NCBI RefSeq assembly: GCF_000472385.1
Contig: NZ_AWZU01000030.1
Coordinates: forward strand, 1-64,000
Source: Bradyrhizobium sp. ARR65
GTDB taxonomy: Bacteria; Pseudomonadota; Alphaproteobacteria; Rhizobiales; Xanthobacteraceae
Direction of reading: 5' to 3'
DNA length: 64,000 nucleotides
The notes below the pieces were generated by a model, which searched no databases, was not told where the DNA came from, and saw only the letters and a list, made by a program, of their open reading frames with translations. Positions 42,028-51,299 of the stretch are shown here, one piece after another. Numbering within the stretch: position 1 is the first letter of the stretch; every line of letters starts with the position of its first letter. A program made the position numbers and the translations under genes.

Positions 42028-42905
42028 CACGTCTTGCCCATCAGCCCCTGCGGCCGGAACCACAGGAAGGAAAGGAACAGCACGTAGACGACGATGTCCT
42101 TGTAGACATCGCCGATGAGATAGGCGGAGAGTGACTCGATGACGCCGATCAAAAGTCCAGCGATGAGCGCGCCGGGCACGCTGCCGAAGCCGCCGAGCGA
42201 AACCGTGACGAAGGCGACGATGCCCAGCGTCTCCCCGACCGTGGGCACGATATAGAAGAAGGTCGCGATCAGCGCGCCGGCGAGCCCCGTGGCGCCCGCC
42301 GCAATCGCCCAGGCAATCGCCTGCATGGTGTCGGGCCGGATCCCCATGAGTTGCGCCGCGGTGGCGTCTTCGGCTACCGCGAGCATCTTCGAGCCCAGCG
42401 ATGTGCGCGTCAGCAAGAGGTGCAAGCCGAGCGTCACGAAAAGCGCGACCACACCGGCGAGCAGCCGTGAGGCCTCGATGCGCAGGCCCAGGAAGGCAAA
42501 GGTGCCGCCCACGATATCCTGCGGCAGCGAGAGAAAATTCGCGCCGAACCACCAGAACACTGAATAGCGCAACAGCAGCGCGAGCCCGAACGTGCCGAGG
42601 ATCTGCGCCAGCATCGGCCCCTTCATGATGTCGCGGATCAGGGCGAAATAGACCACGACCCCGAGCAGCGCCAACAGCAGGGTCGCGAACGGCACGCCGG
42701 CGAGCGGGCCGACACCGAACAGCGTGAACACCACGAACGCCGCATACATACCGAGCATGACGAAATCGCCATGGGCGAAGTTGACGATGTTCATCATGCC
42801 CCAGACCAGGGTGAGCCCCGAGGAAAACAGCGCATAGACCGCGCCCAACAGGAGCCCGCCGACGATTACCTGGACAAGAATAAAGGACATCTGGCCGCGC
42901 GCCAT
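42027..42905 (-). CDS. livH: Branched-chain amino-acid ABC transporter permease LivH
   Basis: A 292-aa permease with eight predicted helices. It has the LivH N-terminal motif GGLLLGAVYALFSSGLTLVW, the GMMNIVNFAHGDFVMLGMYA stretch and the loop AVAEDATAAQLMGIRPDTMQ that contacts the ATPase. An ATG five codons further in (42890) is an alternative start. It lies 68 bp after livK and is translationally coupled to livM. Confidence 0.94.
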   Translation of the reverse strand: MARGQMSFILVQVIVGGLLLGAVYALFSSGLTLVWGMMNIVNFAHGDFVMLGMYAAFVVFTLFGVGPLAGVPFATLLLALLGVVVYFALIRDIMKGPMLAQILGTFGLALLLRYSVFWWFGANFLSLPQDIVGGTFAFLGLRIEASRLLAGVVALFVTLGLHLLLTRTSLGSKMLAVAEDATAAQLMGIRPDTMQAIAWAIAAGATGLAGALIATFFYIVPTVGETLGIVAFVTVSLGGFGSVPGALIAGLLIGVIESLSAYLIGDVYKDIVVYVLFLSFLWFRPQGLMGKT

Positions 42906-42973
42906 TGCGTGGAAGCGATTGCCGCCTGGTTCAAACAGCGAGGGCGGGACATCTCAGTCCCTCCTCGAACCAA

Positions 42974-44224
42974 TCACCAGCCTTTGTAAGGCAGGACCGG
43001 CGCCTTCGCGGCATTGGCCTTCGGCCACACCGGGACGTAATTTTCGCCGTCCTGCAGCTGAATGATCACGGCGGAGGCGAGGATGTTCTGGCCCTTCTCG
43101 TCGAACTTCACGCCCTTATAGCCCATCATCAACTGGTTCGGCTTGAGATCCGTGGCCCGCAGCGCCGCCTGGATTTTGGCCGGATCGGTCGAGCCGGCCC
43201 GGTCGATCGCGTCCACCAGCACAAAAAAGCCCTGCATCTCGCGGCCCGCGGTGTCATCCATCTCGTCGCCGCTCTTCTTCCTGTACATGTCCGCGATGAT
43301 TGCCGTCGGTGAGCCTGGAGGTCCGACGCTCCAGGAGGAGCGATTGAGGACGCCTTGCGAAATCTTGCCGACAGATTTGATGAAGGACGGGTCGGAATAG
43401 CCGGAATCATCGCAGAGCAGCATCGGGGGCTTGTAGTCCTGGGCCTGCATAGTCTTGGCAAACAGGATCGCATCCGACGTGTAGCTGATCATAATGACGA
43501 CGTCGGGCTTCTTTTCCTTGAGCTGCAACACCTGGCTCTGCAGGTCTGTCGCGTTTGAAACATAGGCGATATCGAGAGGATTCAGGCCCTTTTCCTTGAA
43601 GCCTGCGGCGATGGTGTTCGCGACCGAAGTGCCGTATTCGGTGTTGTCATGGACCAGCGCGATGCTGTCCGCCTTGATGCCCTGCGCCTTCATGTCGGCC
43701 AGAAAGTCATAGTAGACCTTCACGATATCGGTCGCAATCGGCGTCGTTCGGAAGAACCATTTGAAGCCGCGCTCGGTGAGATTGGCCGCGACCGACTCCC
43801 CATTGACGAAGGGGATCCCGTATTTCTCGGCAATGGCGCTGGCCGTCAGCGTGATGCCGGATTGATACGCGCCGGTCAGCGCGACCACTTTTTCCTCGGT
43901 AATCAGCCGCAGCGCCTGGTTCTGCCCGGTAGCGGGGCTGCCCTGATTGTCGGCGAAGATGACCTGGACCTTGGCGCCGCCGAGGCCGGCAAGACCGGCA
44001 TTCTTGGCGAGCGGCAAATCGCCAAGCTCGGGATGCGCGTTGTTGATGATATCCTCAGCGACTTCGAGCGCGGCTTTGGCATGAACGCCGGCGCTGGCGG
44101 CGTTACCGGTCATCGGAAAGATCGCGCCGATCTTGATGACCTTGTCCTCGGCCAACGCCCGACCCGTCAGCCCAATCGCGATCGCGGCGGCGCAGACGAG
44201 CCCGAGGAGCTGTTTGAATTGCAT
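42974..44224 (-). CDS. livK: Branched-chain amino-acid-type ABC solute-binding protein
   Basis: A 416-aa periplasmic protein with a clear signal peptide (LLGLVCAAAIAIGLTGRALA). The mature start VIKIGAIFPMTGNAASAGVH, LRLITEEKVVALTGAYQSGI and SIALVHDNTEYGTSVANTIA are typical of the LivJ/AmiC fold. It is the first gene of the livKHMGF operon. The ligand may be a branched-chain amino acid, urea, or an aromatic or short-chain acid; this cannot be told from sequence. Confidence 0.9.
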   Translation of the reverse strand: MQFKQLLGLVCAAAIAIGLTGRALAEDKVIKIGAIFPMTGNAASAGVHAKAALEVAEDIINNAHPELGDLPLAKNAGLAGLGGAKVQVIFADNQGSPATGQNQALRLITEEKVVALTGAYQSGITLTASAIAEKYGIPFVNGESVAANLTERGFKWFFRTTPIATDIVKVYYDFLADMKAQGIKADSIALVHDNTEYGTSVANTIAAGFKEKGLNPLDIAYVSNATDLQSQVLQLKEKKPDVVIMISYTSDAILFAKTMQAQDYKPPMLLCDDSGYSDPSFIKSVGKISQGVLNRSSWSVGPPGSPTAIIADMYRKKSGDEMDDTAGREMQGFFVLVDAIDRAGSTDPAKIQAALRATDLKPNQLMMGYKGVKFDEKGQNILASAVIIQLQDGENYVPVWPKANAAKAPVLPYKGW

Positions 44225-44648
44225 CCGATGGCCTCCCGAAACGTGGTCCCAATATCAATTTTTTAGAGGGCGAGACGCGCGTGCAGCACAGCCCTTCTTT
44301 TCTTGCAGCATTACATGCGCCATAGGCCCCGGCAAGCTGATGCATCGGGCACAATGCGTTTGTGGCGCTAGATCGTTAGTCGATAGCGCGTGCGCCTTGC
44401 CGACAGGTAGAAGCATGCTCGCACGGCGGACGTCTCACATCGTGAAAGCCTTGCGCGCACGAAGTCCTCCCCGGAAGGGACTCGATCGAAAGCGCCTGGC
44501 CACCAATCGCTCGCCCCAATGTCCCGCGCCGCCGCGCGGTTTCGGCGCCCGGCGCATAAGGGGCTGGACGTTCGCCGAGCACGAACCGACGGCGGCATCA
44601 AGCCGACCACAAGCCTGGAGGTCTGGGATGCGGAGGGGGCAGATATGC
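44225..44648. other. Gap upstream of livK: hairpin, no gene
   Basis: The 424 bp between livK and tRNA-Gln hold no supported gene; short frames there are arginine-rich. GCGCTA (44365-44370) pairs with TAGCGC (44384-44389) with an inner TCG/CGA pair. This could be an operator or leader of the liv operon. No terminator with a T-run is visible after the tRNA. Confidence 0.4.
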
Positions 44649-44722
44649 TGGCTGGGGAACCTGGATTCGAACCAAGACAAACAGAGTCAGAGTCTGTTGT
44701 GCTACCGTTACACCATTCCCCA
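44649..44722 (-). tRNA. tRNA-Gln (anticodon CTG)
   Basis: A complete 74-nt cloverleaf including an encoded CCA. The acceptor stem TGGGGAA pairs with TTCCCCA, the D-arm carries GGTGTAACGGTAGCAC, the anticodon stem ACAGA/TCTGT encloses loop CTCTGAC (anticodon CTG), and the T-arm is CTTGG-TTCGAAT-CCAGG. It decodes CAG. No neighbouring integrase or att duplication is seen. Confidence 0.96.
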
Positions 44723-44982
44723 CCGAAGATGCTGATATTGCAGCACTATTTTCGGTAATTTTGCAAGGCCGGCCAGGAGTTTTGCAAATCGGCCAGCCCG
44801 ACGGGGTCCATATAGCGTCGTCGGCGTTCGCGGTCTAGTCCTCCTTGTTGACAAGGCGCAGCCGCTTCCGGCCGTCCTGAGCCTCCGGCGGGGTCTGTCG
44901 CTGCCATCACGAGTACAAACCCGTAGCAGATGGTCATCTGCATAGGCGATCCAGGAAAAAGGAGCTGGGAGCGGCGTGCAGG

Positions 44983-45870
44983 TCAGGCGGCCGCGACTTC
45001 GTGGCCGGCCATCACCTCCAGCGCTCTCAAAATGGCCGAATGATCCCACGCTTTGCCGCCAAGGGCGGTACAGGCATTGAATAGCTGCTGGGCTGCGGCG
45101 GTACCCGGCAGGGACAGCCCGAGCGCTCGCGCGCCTTCCAACGCGAGATTGAGATCCTTCTGATGCAGCTCAATGCGAAAACCCGGATCAAAATTCCGCT
45201 TCAGCATGCGCTCGCCGTGCACTTCGAGGATCCGGGACGACGCAAAGCCGCCCATCAGCGCTTGCCGCACCAGCGCGGGATCGGCGCCGGCCTTGGAAGC
45301 AAACAGCAAGGCCTCGCTCACCGCCTCGATGGTTAGCGCCACGATGATCTGGTTCGCAACCTTGGTGGTTTGGCCATCGCCGTTGCCGCCGACCAGCGTG
45401 ACATTCTTGCCCATCTTGTCGAACACGGGCTTCATCATGTTGAACGCGCGCTCCTTGCCACCGACCATGATGGTGAGGCTTGCAGCCTTGGCGCCGACCT
45501 CGCCGCCCGAGACCGGCGCGTCGAGATAATCGGCCCCGAGCGCTTCGATCCGCCGCGCGAACTCCTTGGTCGCAAGCGGCGAGATCGAACTCATGTCGGT
45601 AACGATCATCCCCTTCGAAAGCCCTTCCGCGACGCCGCCTTTCGCGAACAACACCGCCTCCACATGCGGCGTGTCCGGCACCATGATGATCACGGCATCG
45701 GACTCCTGCGCCACCTGCTTGGCGGAGTCGCACACGACGCCGCCGGCCGATATCAGCTCCGGCGCGACAGGCGCGACGTCGTGCAGCAACAGGCGATGCC
45801 CTGCCGCCAACAGATGCTGCGCCATCGGGCGCCCCATGGTGCCCAGGCCAATGAAGCCAATGTTTTTCAT
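44983..45870 (-). CDS. glxR: 2-hydroxy-3-oxopropionate (tartronate semialdehyde) reductase
   Basis: A 295-aa beta-hydroxyacid dehydrogenase. It has the NAD(H) motif GFIGLGTMGRPMAQHLLAAG, the substrate loop LDAPVSGGEVGAKAASLTIM, the catalytic Lys in QTTKVANQIIVALTIEAVSE, and the C-terminal KDLNLALEGARALGLSLP. It reduces tartronate semialdehyde to glycerate, the third step after Gcl and Hyi. It begins 24 bp after hyi. Confidence 0.94.
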   Translation of the reverse strand: MKNIGFIGLGTMGRPMAQHLLAAGHRLLLHDVAPVAPELISAGGVVCDSAKQVAQESDAVIIMVPDTPHVEAVLFAKGGVAEGLSKGMIVTDMSSISPLATKEFARRIEALGADYLDAPVSGGEVGAKAASLTIMVGGKERAFNMMKPVFDKMGKNVTLVGGNGDGQTTKVANQIIVALTIEAVSEALLFASKAGADPALVRQALMGGFASSRILEVHGERMLKRNFDPGFRIELHQKDLNLALEGARALGLSLPGTAAAQQLFNACTALGGKAWDHSAILRALEVMAGHEVAAA

Positions 45871-45894
45871 CCTGGTCGATCCTGTGAGCCGATA

Positions 45895-46680
45895 TTAGGT
45901 CTCGAACGTATGCGCGGCATGCCAGCCGAGGCTTTCGAGCGTGGTGGTGCGCGGCTTGTATTCGCATCCGATCCAGCCGCGATAACCGATCGCATCGAGA
46001 TGCCTGAACAGATAGGAGTAGTTGATCTCGCCGGTGCCGGGCTCGTTCCGGCCGGGATTGTCGGCGAGCTGCACATGGGCGATGCGATCGAGATGCTTCT
46101 GCAGCGTCCGCGCGAGATCGCCCTCCATGATCTGCATGTGGTAGATATCATATTGGATGAACAGATTGGGCGAGCGCACTTGCGAGATTAGTTGCACCGC
46201 CTGCTCCGTTCGGTTCAGGAAGAACCCGGGAATATCGATCGTGTTGATCGGCTCGATCAGGAGCTTGATCCCCTGCCGGGCCAGCGCAGCCGCTGCAAAG
46301 CGCAGATTGCCGACCAGCACCTCGTTCAGCAGAGTTGAATCGGCGTCGGGCGGCGCGATTCCGACCAGGCAGTTGAGCTGACGGCAGTCCAGCGCCTTGG
46401 CGTATTCGATCGCGCGAGCGACGCCGTCGCGAAATTCCTCGGTCCGATCGGGCAGGATCGCGATGCCGCGCTCGCCGGCGGCCCAGTTGCCTGCAGGCAG
46501 ATTGTGCAGCACCTGCATCAGACCGTAGCGCGCGAGCTGTTCCGCAAGCAGCGCCTTGTCGTGGTCATAGGGAAACAGATACTCGACAGCGGCGAAGCCG
46601 GCGGTCTTGGCGGCCGCAAAGCGGTCGACAAACGGCAGCTCGTTGAAAAGCATGGTCAGGTTGGCGGCAAATTGCGGCAC
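45895..46680 (-). CDS. hyi: Hydroxypyruvate isomerase
   Basis: A 261-aa TIM-barrel enzyme of the Hyi/OtnI family. It has MPQFAANLTMLFNELPFVDR at the N-terminus, LLIEPINTIDIPGFFLNRTE with a metal-binding Glu, QYDIYHMQIMEGDLART, VQLADNPGRNEPGTGEINY and WIGCEYKPRTTTLESLGW. It interconverts hydroxypyruvate and tartronate semialdehyde. The related OtnI acts in tetronate use, but its position between gcl and glxR makes Hyi the better call. Confidence 0.92.
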   Translation of the reverse strand: MPQFAANLTMLFNELPFVDRFAAAKTAGFAAVEYLFPYDHDKALLAEQLARYGLMQVLHNLPAGNWAAGERGIAILPDRTEEFRDGVARAIEYAKALDCRQLNCLVGIAPPDADSTLLNEVLVGNLRFAAAALARQGIKLLIEPINTIDIPGFFLNRTEQAVQLISQVRSPNLFIQYDIYHMQIMEGDLARTLQKHLDRIAHVQLADNPGRNEPGTGEINYSYLFRHLDAIGYRGWIGCEYKPRTTTLESLGWHAAHTFET

Positions 46681-46725
46681 GGTTCCACGTCCTTTCGCGT
46701 TCGAATTGCGCTTGAACAGATGGCA

Positions 46726-48513
46726 TCAGGCCGGCAGCAGCGTGCCGGACTTCGGCGCGCTCGGCACGTCGTCGAGCGGAAGATCCAGCACCTCCTCGAA
46801 CTCGACGATGTTGTCGATCTCGGTACCCATCGCGATGTTGGTGACGCGTTCGAGAATGAATTCGACCACCACGGGCACGCGATGTCTGGTCATCAGCTCG
46901 CGCGCGGTTGCAAATGCCGTCTGCGCATCGTTGGGATCGGTGACGCGGATCGCCTTGCAGCCCAAACCCTCGGCCACTGCGACGTGATCGACGCCATAGA
47001 CGCCGATCTCCGGCGCGTTGATGTTCTCGAACGACAGTTGGACATGGTAGTCCATATCGAAGCCGCGCTGGGCCTGCCGGATCAGCCCGAGGTAGGAATT
47101 ATTCACGACGACGTGGATATAGGGCAGATTGAACTGCGCCCCGACCGCAAGCTCCTCAATCAGGAACTGGAAATCATAGTCGCCTGACAACGCGACGATC
47201 TCGCGATCGGGATCGGCGGCACGCACCCCGAGTGCGGCCGGCAGCGTCCACCCGAGCGGCCCCGCCTGCCCCGCATTGATCCAGTTGCGCGGTCGATAGA
47301 CGCTCAGGAATTGCGCACCGGCGATCTGCGACAATCCGATCACCGTCACATAACAGGTGTCGCGGCCGAAGGCCTTGGTCATTTCCTCGTACACGCGCTG
47401 CGGCTTGATTGGGATATTGTCGAAGTGGCTCTTGCGCAGCATCGAGCGCTTGCGGTCGCGACAGGCGGCAGGCCAAGCCTGACGGTCGCGCAGCCGCCCC
47501 GATTTGCGCCACTCCGCGGCAACGCTCGCAAACAATTCCAGTGCGGCTTTTGCATCCGACACAATGCCGAGATCGGGATTGAAGACGCGCCCGATCTGGG
47601 TCGGCTCAATATCGACATGGACGAATTTGCGCCCCTTTGTGTAGGTCTCGATCGAGCCGGTGTGCCTGTTGGCCCAGCGATTGCCGATGCCGAGCACAAA
47701 ATCGGACTCGAGCATGGTGGCGTTGGCATAACGATGGCTGGTCTGCAAGCCGACCATTCCCGCCATGAGCGGGTGATCGTCGGGAATGACGCCCCAGCCC
47801 ATCAGCGTCGGCACCACGGGAACGTTCACCGTCTCTGCGAAGGCGACCAGAAGATCTGATGCGTCCGCGTTGATCACGCCGCCGCCTGCGACGATCAATG
47901 GGCGCTCGGCGGCATTGAGCATCTCGAGCGCCTTCTCGATCTGCCTGCGGGTCGCTGTGGGCTTATAGACCGGCAACGACGAATAGGTCTCGTCGTCGAA
48001 TTCGATCTCGGCAAGCTGCACATCGAGAGGCAGGTCGATCAGCACGGGCCCCGGCCGTCCCGAGCGCATGAGGTGAAAGGCCTGGCTGAACACGCGCGGC
48101 ACCAGCGCCGGCTCACGGACCGTGACCGCCCATTTCGTCACCGGCTTTGCGATTGCCTCGATGTCGACGGCCTGGAAGTCTTCCTTGTAGAGCCGCGCCC
48201 GCGGCGCCTGTCCGGTGATGCAGAGGATCGGAATCGAATCCGCAATCGCCGAATAGAGACCGGTGATCATGTCGGTACCAGCGGGCCCCGATGTGCCGAT
48301 GCACACTCCGATATTGCCCGCGTTGGCGCGCGTGTAGCCTTCGGCCATGTGGGAGGCACCCTCGACGTGACGCGCCAGGATGTGGCGGATCGAACCCCGC
48401 CGCTTCAGCGCCGAGTAAAGCGGGTTGATCGCGGCCCCGGGGACACCGAACGCGCAAGTGATCCCCTCTCGTTCGAGAATGCGCACCGCTGCATCCACCG
48501 CTCGCATTTTCAT
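46726..48513 (-). CDS. gcl: Glyoxylate carboligase (tartronate-semialdehyde synthase)
   Basis: A 595-aa thiamine-diphosphate enzyme. The start MKMRAVDAAVRILEREGITC leads into GVPGAAINPLYSALKRRG, which has the non-acidic residue typical of Gcl in place of the catalytic Glu of other family members. The middle FAD domain follows, and the C-terminal ThDP motif runs VALSGDYDFQFLIEELAVGA to VVNNSYLGLI. It joins two glyoxylates to tartronate semialdehyde and CO2. It is the first gene of gcl-hyi-glxR. A glycerate kinase is not in this operon. Confidence 0.95.
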   Translation of the reverse strand: MKMRAVDAAVRILEREGITCAFGVPGAAINPLYSALKRRGSIRHILARHVEGASHMAEGYTRANAGNIGVCIGTSGPAGTDMITGLYSAIADSIPILCITGQAPRARLYKEDFQAVDIEAIAKPVTKWAVTVREPALVPRVFSQAFHLMRSGRPGPVLIDLPLDVQLAEIEFDDETYSSLPVYKPTATRRQIEKALEMLNAAERPLIVAGGGVINADASDLLVAFAETVNVPVVPTLMGWGVIPDDHPLMAGMVGLQTSHRYANATMLESDFVLGIGNRWANRHTGSIETYTKGRKFVHVDIEPTQIGRVFNPDLGIVSDAKAALELFASVAAEWRKSGRLRDRQAWPAACRDRKRSMLRKSHFDNIPIKPQRVYEEMTKAFGRDTCYVTVIGLSQIAGAQFLSVYRPRNWINAGQAGPLGWTLPAALGVRAADPDREIVALSGDYDFQFLIEELAVGAQFNLPYIHVVVNNSYLGLIRQAQRGFDMDYHVQLSFENINAPEIGVYGVDHVAVAEGLGCKAIRVTDPNDAQTAFATARELMTRHRVPVVVEFILERVTNIAMGTEIDNIVEFEEVLDLPLDDVPSAPKSGTLLPA

Positions 48514-48693
48514 CTGATGACCCCGCTTCGTTACGAGTTGGCGTGAGCAGGATCATCAAGCCGGGGAGCATCGATCTCAATGCAATCGATTGAATTTTCC
48601 GCGCTATGGCAGCGCGTGCGATTTTCCGCGCGTCTTCAAATGATTAGCCACGGCAAAACCTTGGAAATCGCGCCAGATGGGAAGGAGCAAGGT

Positions 48694-49545
48694 TCACGCC
48701 CGTTCCACCCGCGTGCGGCCGCTCCCGCGCAGCTCGGCCGTCAATTCGGCTGCGACCTCGCGCACGATTGCGCCGATTTCCGGCAAGCGCTCATCCGTCA
48801 GCCGATCCGCCATACCCGATACCGAGATTGCTGCAAACGGCTCGCCGCAATCATTGAAGACGACCGCAGCCACGCAGCGCAGGCCGAGCCGAGCCTCTTC
48901 ATCATCCACTGCATAGCCCTGGCGCCGCACGGCCTCCAATTCCTTGAACAACTCACCAGGTCGCACGATCGACTTTTCCGTCAGGCGCGGCATGCCCTGG
49001 CGGCGGATGATGGCGTTGACGTCGGCATCGGAATAAGTGGCGAGCACCGCCTTACCGAGTCCCGAAGCGATCATTGCGACGCGTCCACCAACCTTGGTCA
49101 GCGAACGCATGATCTCCCGACTCTCAATGCGGGACACGACGATGATGGATTCATCGTCGACAACGGCAAGATTGGCCGTTTCCCTGGTCTGGTCACGCAG
49201 CTTGCGCAAATATGGTAGCGCCTGGGCGGCAAAATTCCGGCGGCGCACGAAAGTTGAACCGACCACGAAGCTCTGCGCGCCAATGTGCCATTTGGATTCC
49301 TCGCGGTCGAACTGCACGAACCGGCGGTTCTCGAGCGTCGTCAGCAAGCGATGAACAGTCGAGGGCGACAAGCCCGTGCGGATCGCAAGATCGGTGAGCC
49401 GATAACCTTCGTCGTCCTCGGCAAGCGTTTCCATGATTTGCAGTGCGCGATCGACGGATTGAACGCCGCCGTCTCGCGCGTCCTGATCCAACTGGGCGCG
49501 AATGCCGGGATCGGATGGCTTGCGCCGGACCAGATCTCTTTTCAT
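48694..49545 (-). CDS. IclR-family transcriptional regulator
   Basis: A 283-aa regulator from the ATG at 49545, which is preceded by AGAAGG. The helix-turn-helix is RLTDLAIRTGLSPSTVHRLL, and the C-terminal GAF-like effector domain includes NLAVVDDESIIVVSRIESRE and CVAAVVFNDCGEPFAAISVS. It lies 180 bp upstream of gcl in the same orientation and most likely controls it, like AllR in E. coli with glyoxylate as effector. A perfect palindrome at 49617-49630 is upstream of it. Confidence 0.92.
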   Translation of the reverse strand: MKRDLVRRKPSDPGIRAQLDQDARDGGVQSVDRALQIMETLAEDDEGYRLTDLAIRTGLSPSTVHRLLTTLENRRFVQFDREESKWHIGAQSFVVGSTFVRRRNFAAQALPYLRKLRDQTRETANLAVVDDESIIVVSRIESREIMRSLTKVGGRVAMIASGLGKAVLATYSDADVNAIIRRQGMPRLTEKSIVRPGELFKELEAVRRQGYAVDDEEARLGLRCVAAVVFNDCGEPFAAISVSGMADRLTDERLPEIGAIVREVAAELTAELRGSGRTRVERA

Positions 49546-49616
49546 GACGAGGTGCCTTCTGGATTCGCGGTTCGGATCTCGTTGCACATGCACGGAAAAG
49601 CGCGCCAGTTGTGGTA

Positions 49617-49630
49617 TTTGGCATGCCAAA
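49617..49630. promoter_or_regulatory. TTTGGCATGCCAAA palindrome, candidate IclR operator
   Basis: A perfect 14-bp palindrome 72 bp upstream of the IclR start. No second copy was seen upstream of gcl, so autoregulation is the simplest reading. It is also in the gap shared with the divergent CBS gene. Confidence 0.5.
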
Positions 49631-49782
49631 AGGCCACGCTGTCAAGGCCACCGGTCACCCAAATAGGTCAGCAACAGTGCCACTTTTCGTCGGAATCTGC
49701 CGCTAGTTTTCGTTTGACTCCTGGAATAATGTATACCACGCTTGTCTCGTGACACTCATTCTCAATCCGGGAGGACGCTGCC

Positions 49783-50196
49783 ATGTACGTTGGAGACATC
49801 CTGCGCAACAAAAGCCCGCACGCGGTGGCGATCGGTTCGAACGAGACCGTCGGCATTGCGGCGGGCCTGATGCGCGCCAGCAACGTCGGCGCACTTGTCG
49901 TCAGGAATGCTTCGTACGCAGTGGTCGGGATATTCTGCGAGCGCGATATCGTCTCGGCGATCGCCGAGCGCGGCGCGACCGGTCTTGCCATGAAGCTTCG
50001 CCAATTCGTCTCGCCGCGGCCGCTGGTGTCCTGCAGTTCGCAGGACACGCTCGCTTATGTCGAGCATCTCATGACCCGCCACCAAATCCGGTACGTCCCC
50101 GTCATCGACAATGGGCGACTTGTCGGCGTCGTCAGCCTGCGGGACATCGCCTTTGCCTACGATGAAGCTGCCGCCGGTGCGGTGCAGGCGGCCTAA
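49783..50196 (+). CDS. CBS-domain protein
   Basis: A 137-aa protein made of two CBS domains and nothing else: residues 1-60 (MYVGDILRNKSPHAVAIGSN, GALVVRNASYAVVGIFCERD) and 70-128 (DTLAYVEHLMTRHQIRYVPV, GRLVGVVSLRDIAFAYDE). Such proteins sense adenine nucleotides and are often stress-related. The ribosome site is GGGAGGACG. It is divergent from the IclR gene and 83 bp before the ketopantoate-reductase-like gene. Confidence 0.93.
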   Translation: MYVGDILRNKSPHAVAIGSNETVGIAAGLMRASNVGALVVRNASYAVVGIFCERDIVSAIAERGATGLAMKLRQFVSPRPLVSCSSQDTLAYVEHLMTRHQIRYVPVIDNGRLVGVVSLRDIAFAYDEAAAGAVQAA

Positions 50197-50279
50197 GAAT
50201 TCTATTCGGTCATTACTACGCAAATCGGTTCGAGCCGGCGCGGCTCGTGCTGTGTCTTCACTCTGCTCGCGAGGGTTTC

Positions 50280-51299
50280 ATGAGGATCTGCATCTACGGC
50301 GCCGGCGCGATCGGCGGTTATCTCGGTGTCGAATTCATGCGCGCTGGCGCCGATGTCAGCCTGGTCGCGCGCGGTGCCCATCTCGCCGCGATGCGGCAGA
50401 ACGGGTTGAAGCTCCTGATCGGTGGTGAGGAGCGCGTGGTGCATCCGCGCTGCACCGACGATCCTGCCGAACTTGGCGAGCAGGATTTCGTCATCATCTG
50501 CCTCAAGGCGCATTCGATCACCGGCGTCATCGAGCGGATGCAGCCCCTGCTCGGCCCGCGGACGCGCATCGTCACGGCCGTCAACGGGATTCCCTATTGG
50601 TATTTCTACAAGCATGGGGGTCGGCACGAAGGCTCAACGCTGGAGAGCATCGATCCCGGCGGCCGGCAGTGGCGCGAGCTTGGCCCCGAACGCGCCATCG
50701 GCTGCGTGGTCTATCCTGCGACCGAGATCGAAGCGCCCGGCGTGATCCGTCACGTCTATGGCAACAATTTTCCGCTCGGCGAGCCTTCGGGCGAAATCAC
50801 GCCCGACATCAAGAGGCTTTCCGATCTGTTCACGGCGGCGGGCATGAAGGCGCCGGTCCTCGAACGCATCCGCGACGAGATCTGGCTCAAGCTGTGGGGC
50901 AATGTCTGTTTCAACCCGATCAGCGCGCTGACCCACGCGACGCTTGACGTGATATGCACGGATGTCGGCACGCGCGCGCTCTCCAAGGCGATCATGCTGG
51001 AGGCCCAGGCAATTGCGGAAAGTCTTGGCGTCAAGTTTCGTGTCGATGTCGAACGCCGCATCGAAGGCGCCCGCAAGGTCGGCGCGCACAAGACATCGAT
51101 GCTGCAGGATCTCGAGCGCGGACGCCCGGTCGAGATCGATCCGCTCATCACTGTGGTCCAGGAGATGGGTCGGGTGACCGGGATTGCAACGCCCGCGATT
51201 GATGCGGTGCTGGCGCTTGTCGCCCAGCGCTGCCGCCTCGCGGGTCTTTACGACGGCGCAGGCGGTCTTAGTGAAGCACGATCACTAGCGGTGGCGTGA
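50280..51299 (+). CDS. 2-dehydropantoate 2-reductase family (PanE-like) oxidoreductase
   Basis: A 339-aa enzyme from the ATG at 50280. It has the dinucleotide motif MRICIYGAGAIGGYLGVEF, the conserved FVIICLKAHSITGVIERMQP strand, LWGNVCFNPISALTHATLD (ketopantoate reductase Asn/Ser region) and the C-terminal VGAHKTSMLQDLERGRPVEI, with the catalytic Lys. It reduces a 2-keto acid; its coupling to an FAH enzyme suggests a degradative rather than pantothenate role. Its stop overlaps the GTG of the next gene. Confidence 0.88.
   Translation: MRICIYGAGAIGGYLGVEFMRAGADVSLVARGAHLAAMRQNGLKLLIGGEERVVHPRCTDDPAELGEQDFVIICLKAHSITGVIERMQPLLGPRTRIVTAVNGIPYWYFYKHGGRHEGSTLESIDPGGRQWRELGPERAIGCVVYPATEIEAPGVIRHVYGNNFPLGEPSGEITPDIKRLSDLFTAAGMKAPVLERIRDEIWLKLWGNVCFNPISALTHATLDVICTDVGTRALSKAIMLEAQAIAESLGVKFRVDVERRIEGARKVGAHKTSMLQDLERGRPVEIDPLITVVQEMGRVTGIATPAIDAVLALVAQRCRLAGLYDGAGGLSEARSLAVA

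Noticed and set aside
41029..42552. Long N-terminal extension of livM
   Set aside because: The extra 175 codons are an out-of-frame reading of livH. The start that overlaps the livH stop gives the normal family length.
42906..42973. Terminator or promoter between livK and livH
   Set aside because: 68 bp without a clear hairpin or -10/-35 pair; the genes look co-transcribed.
44649..44722. tRNA as an integration site
   Set aside because: No integrase, phage gene or repeated copy of the tRNA end is visible on either side.
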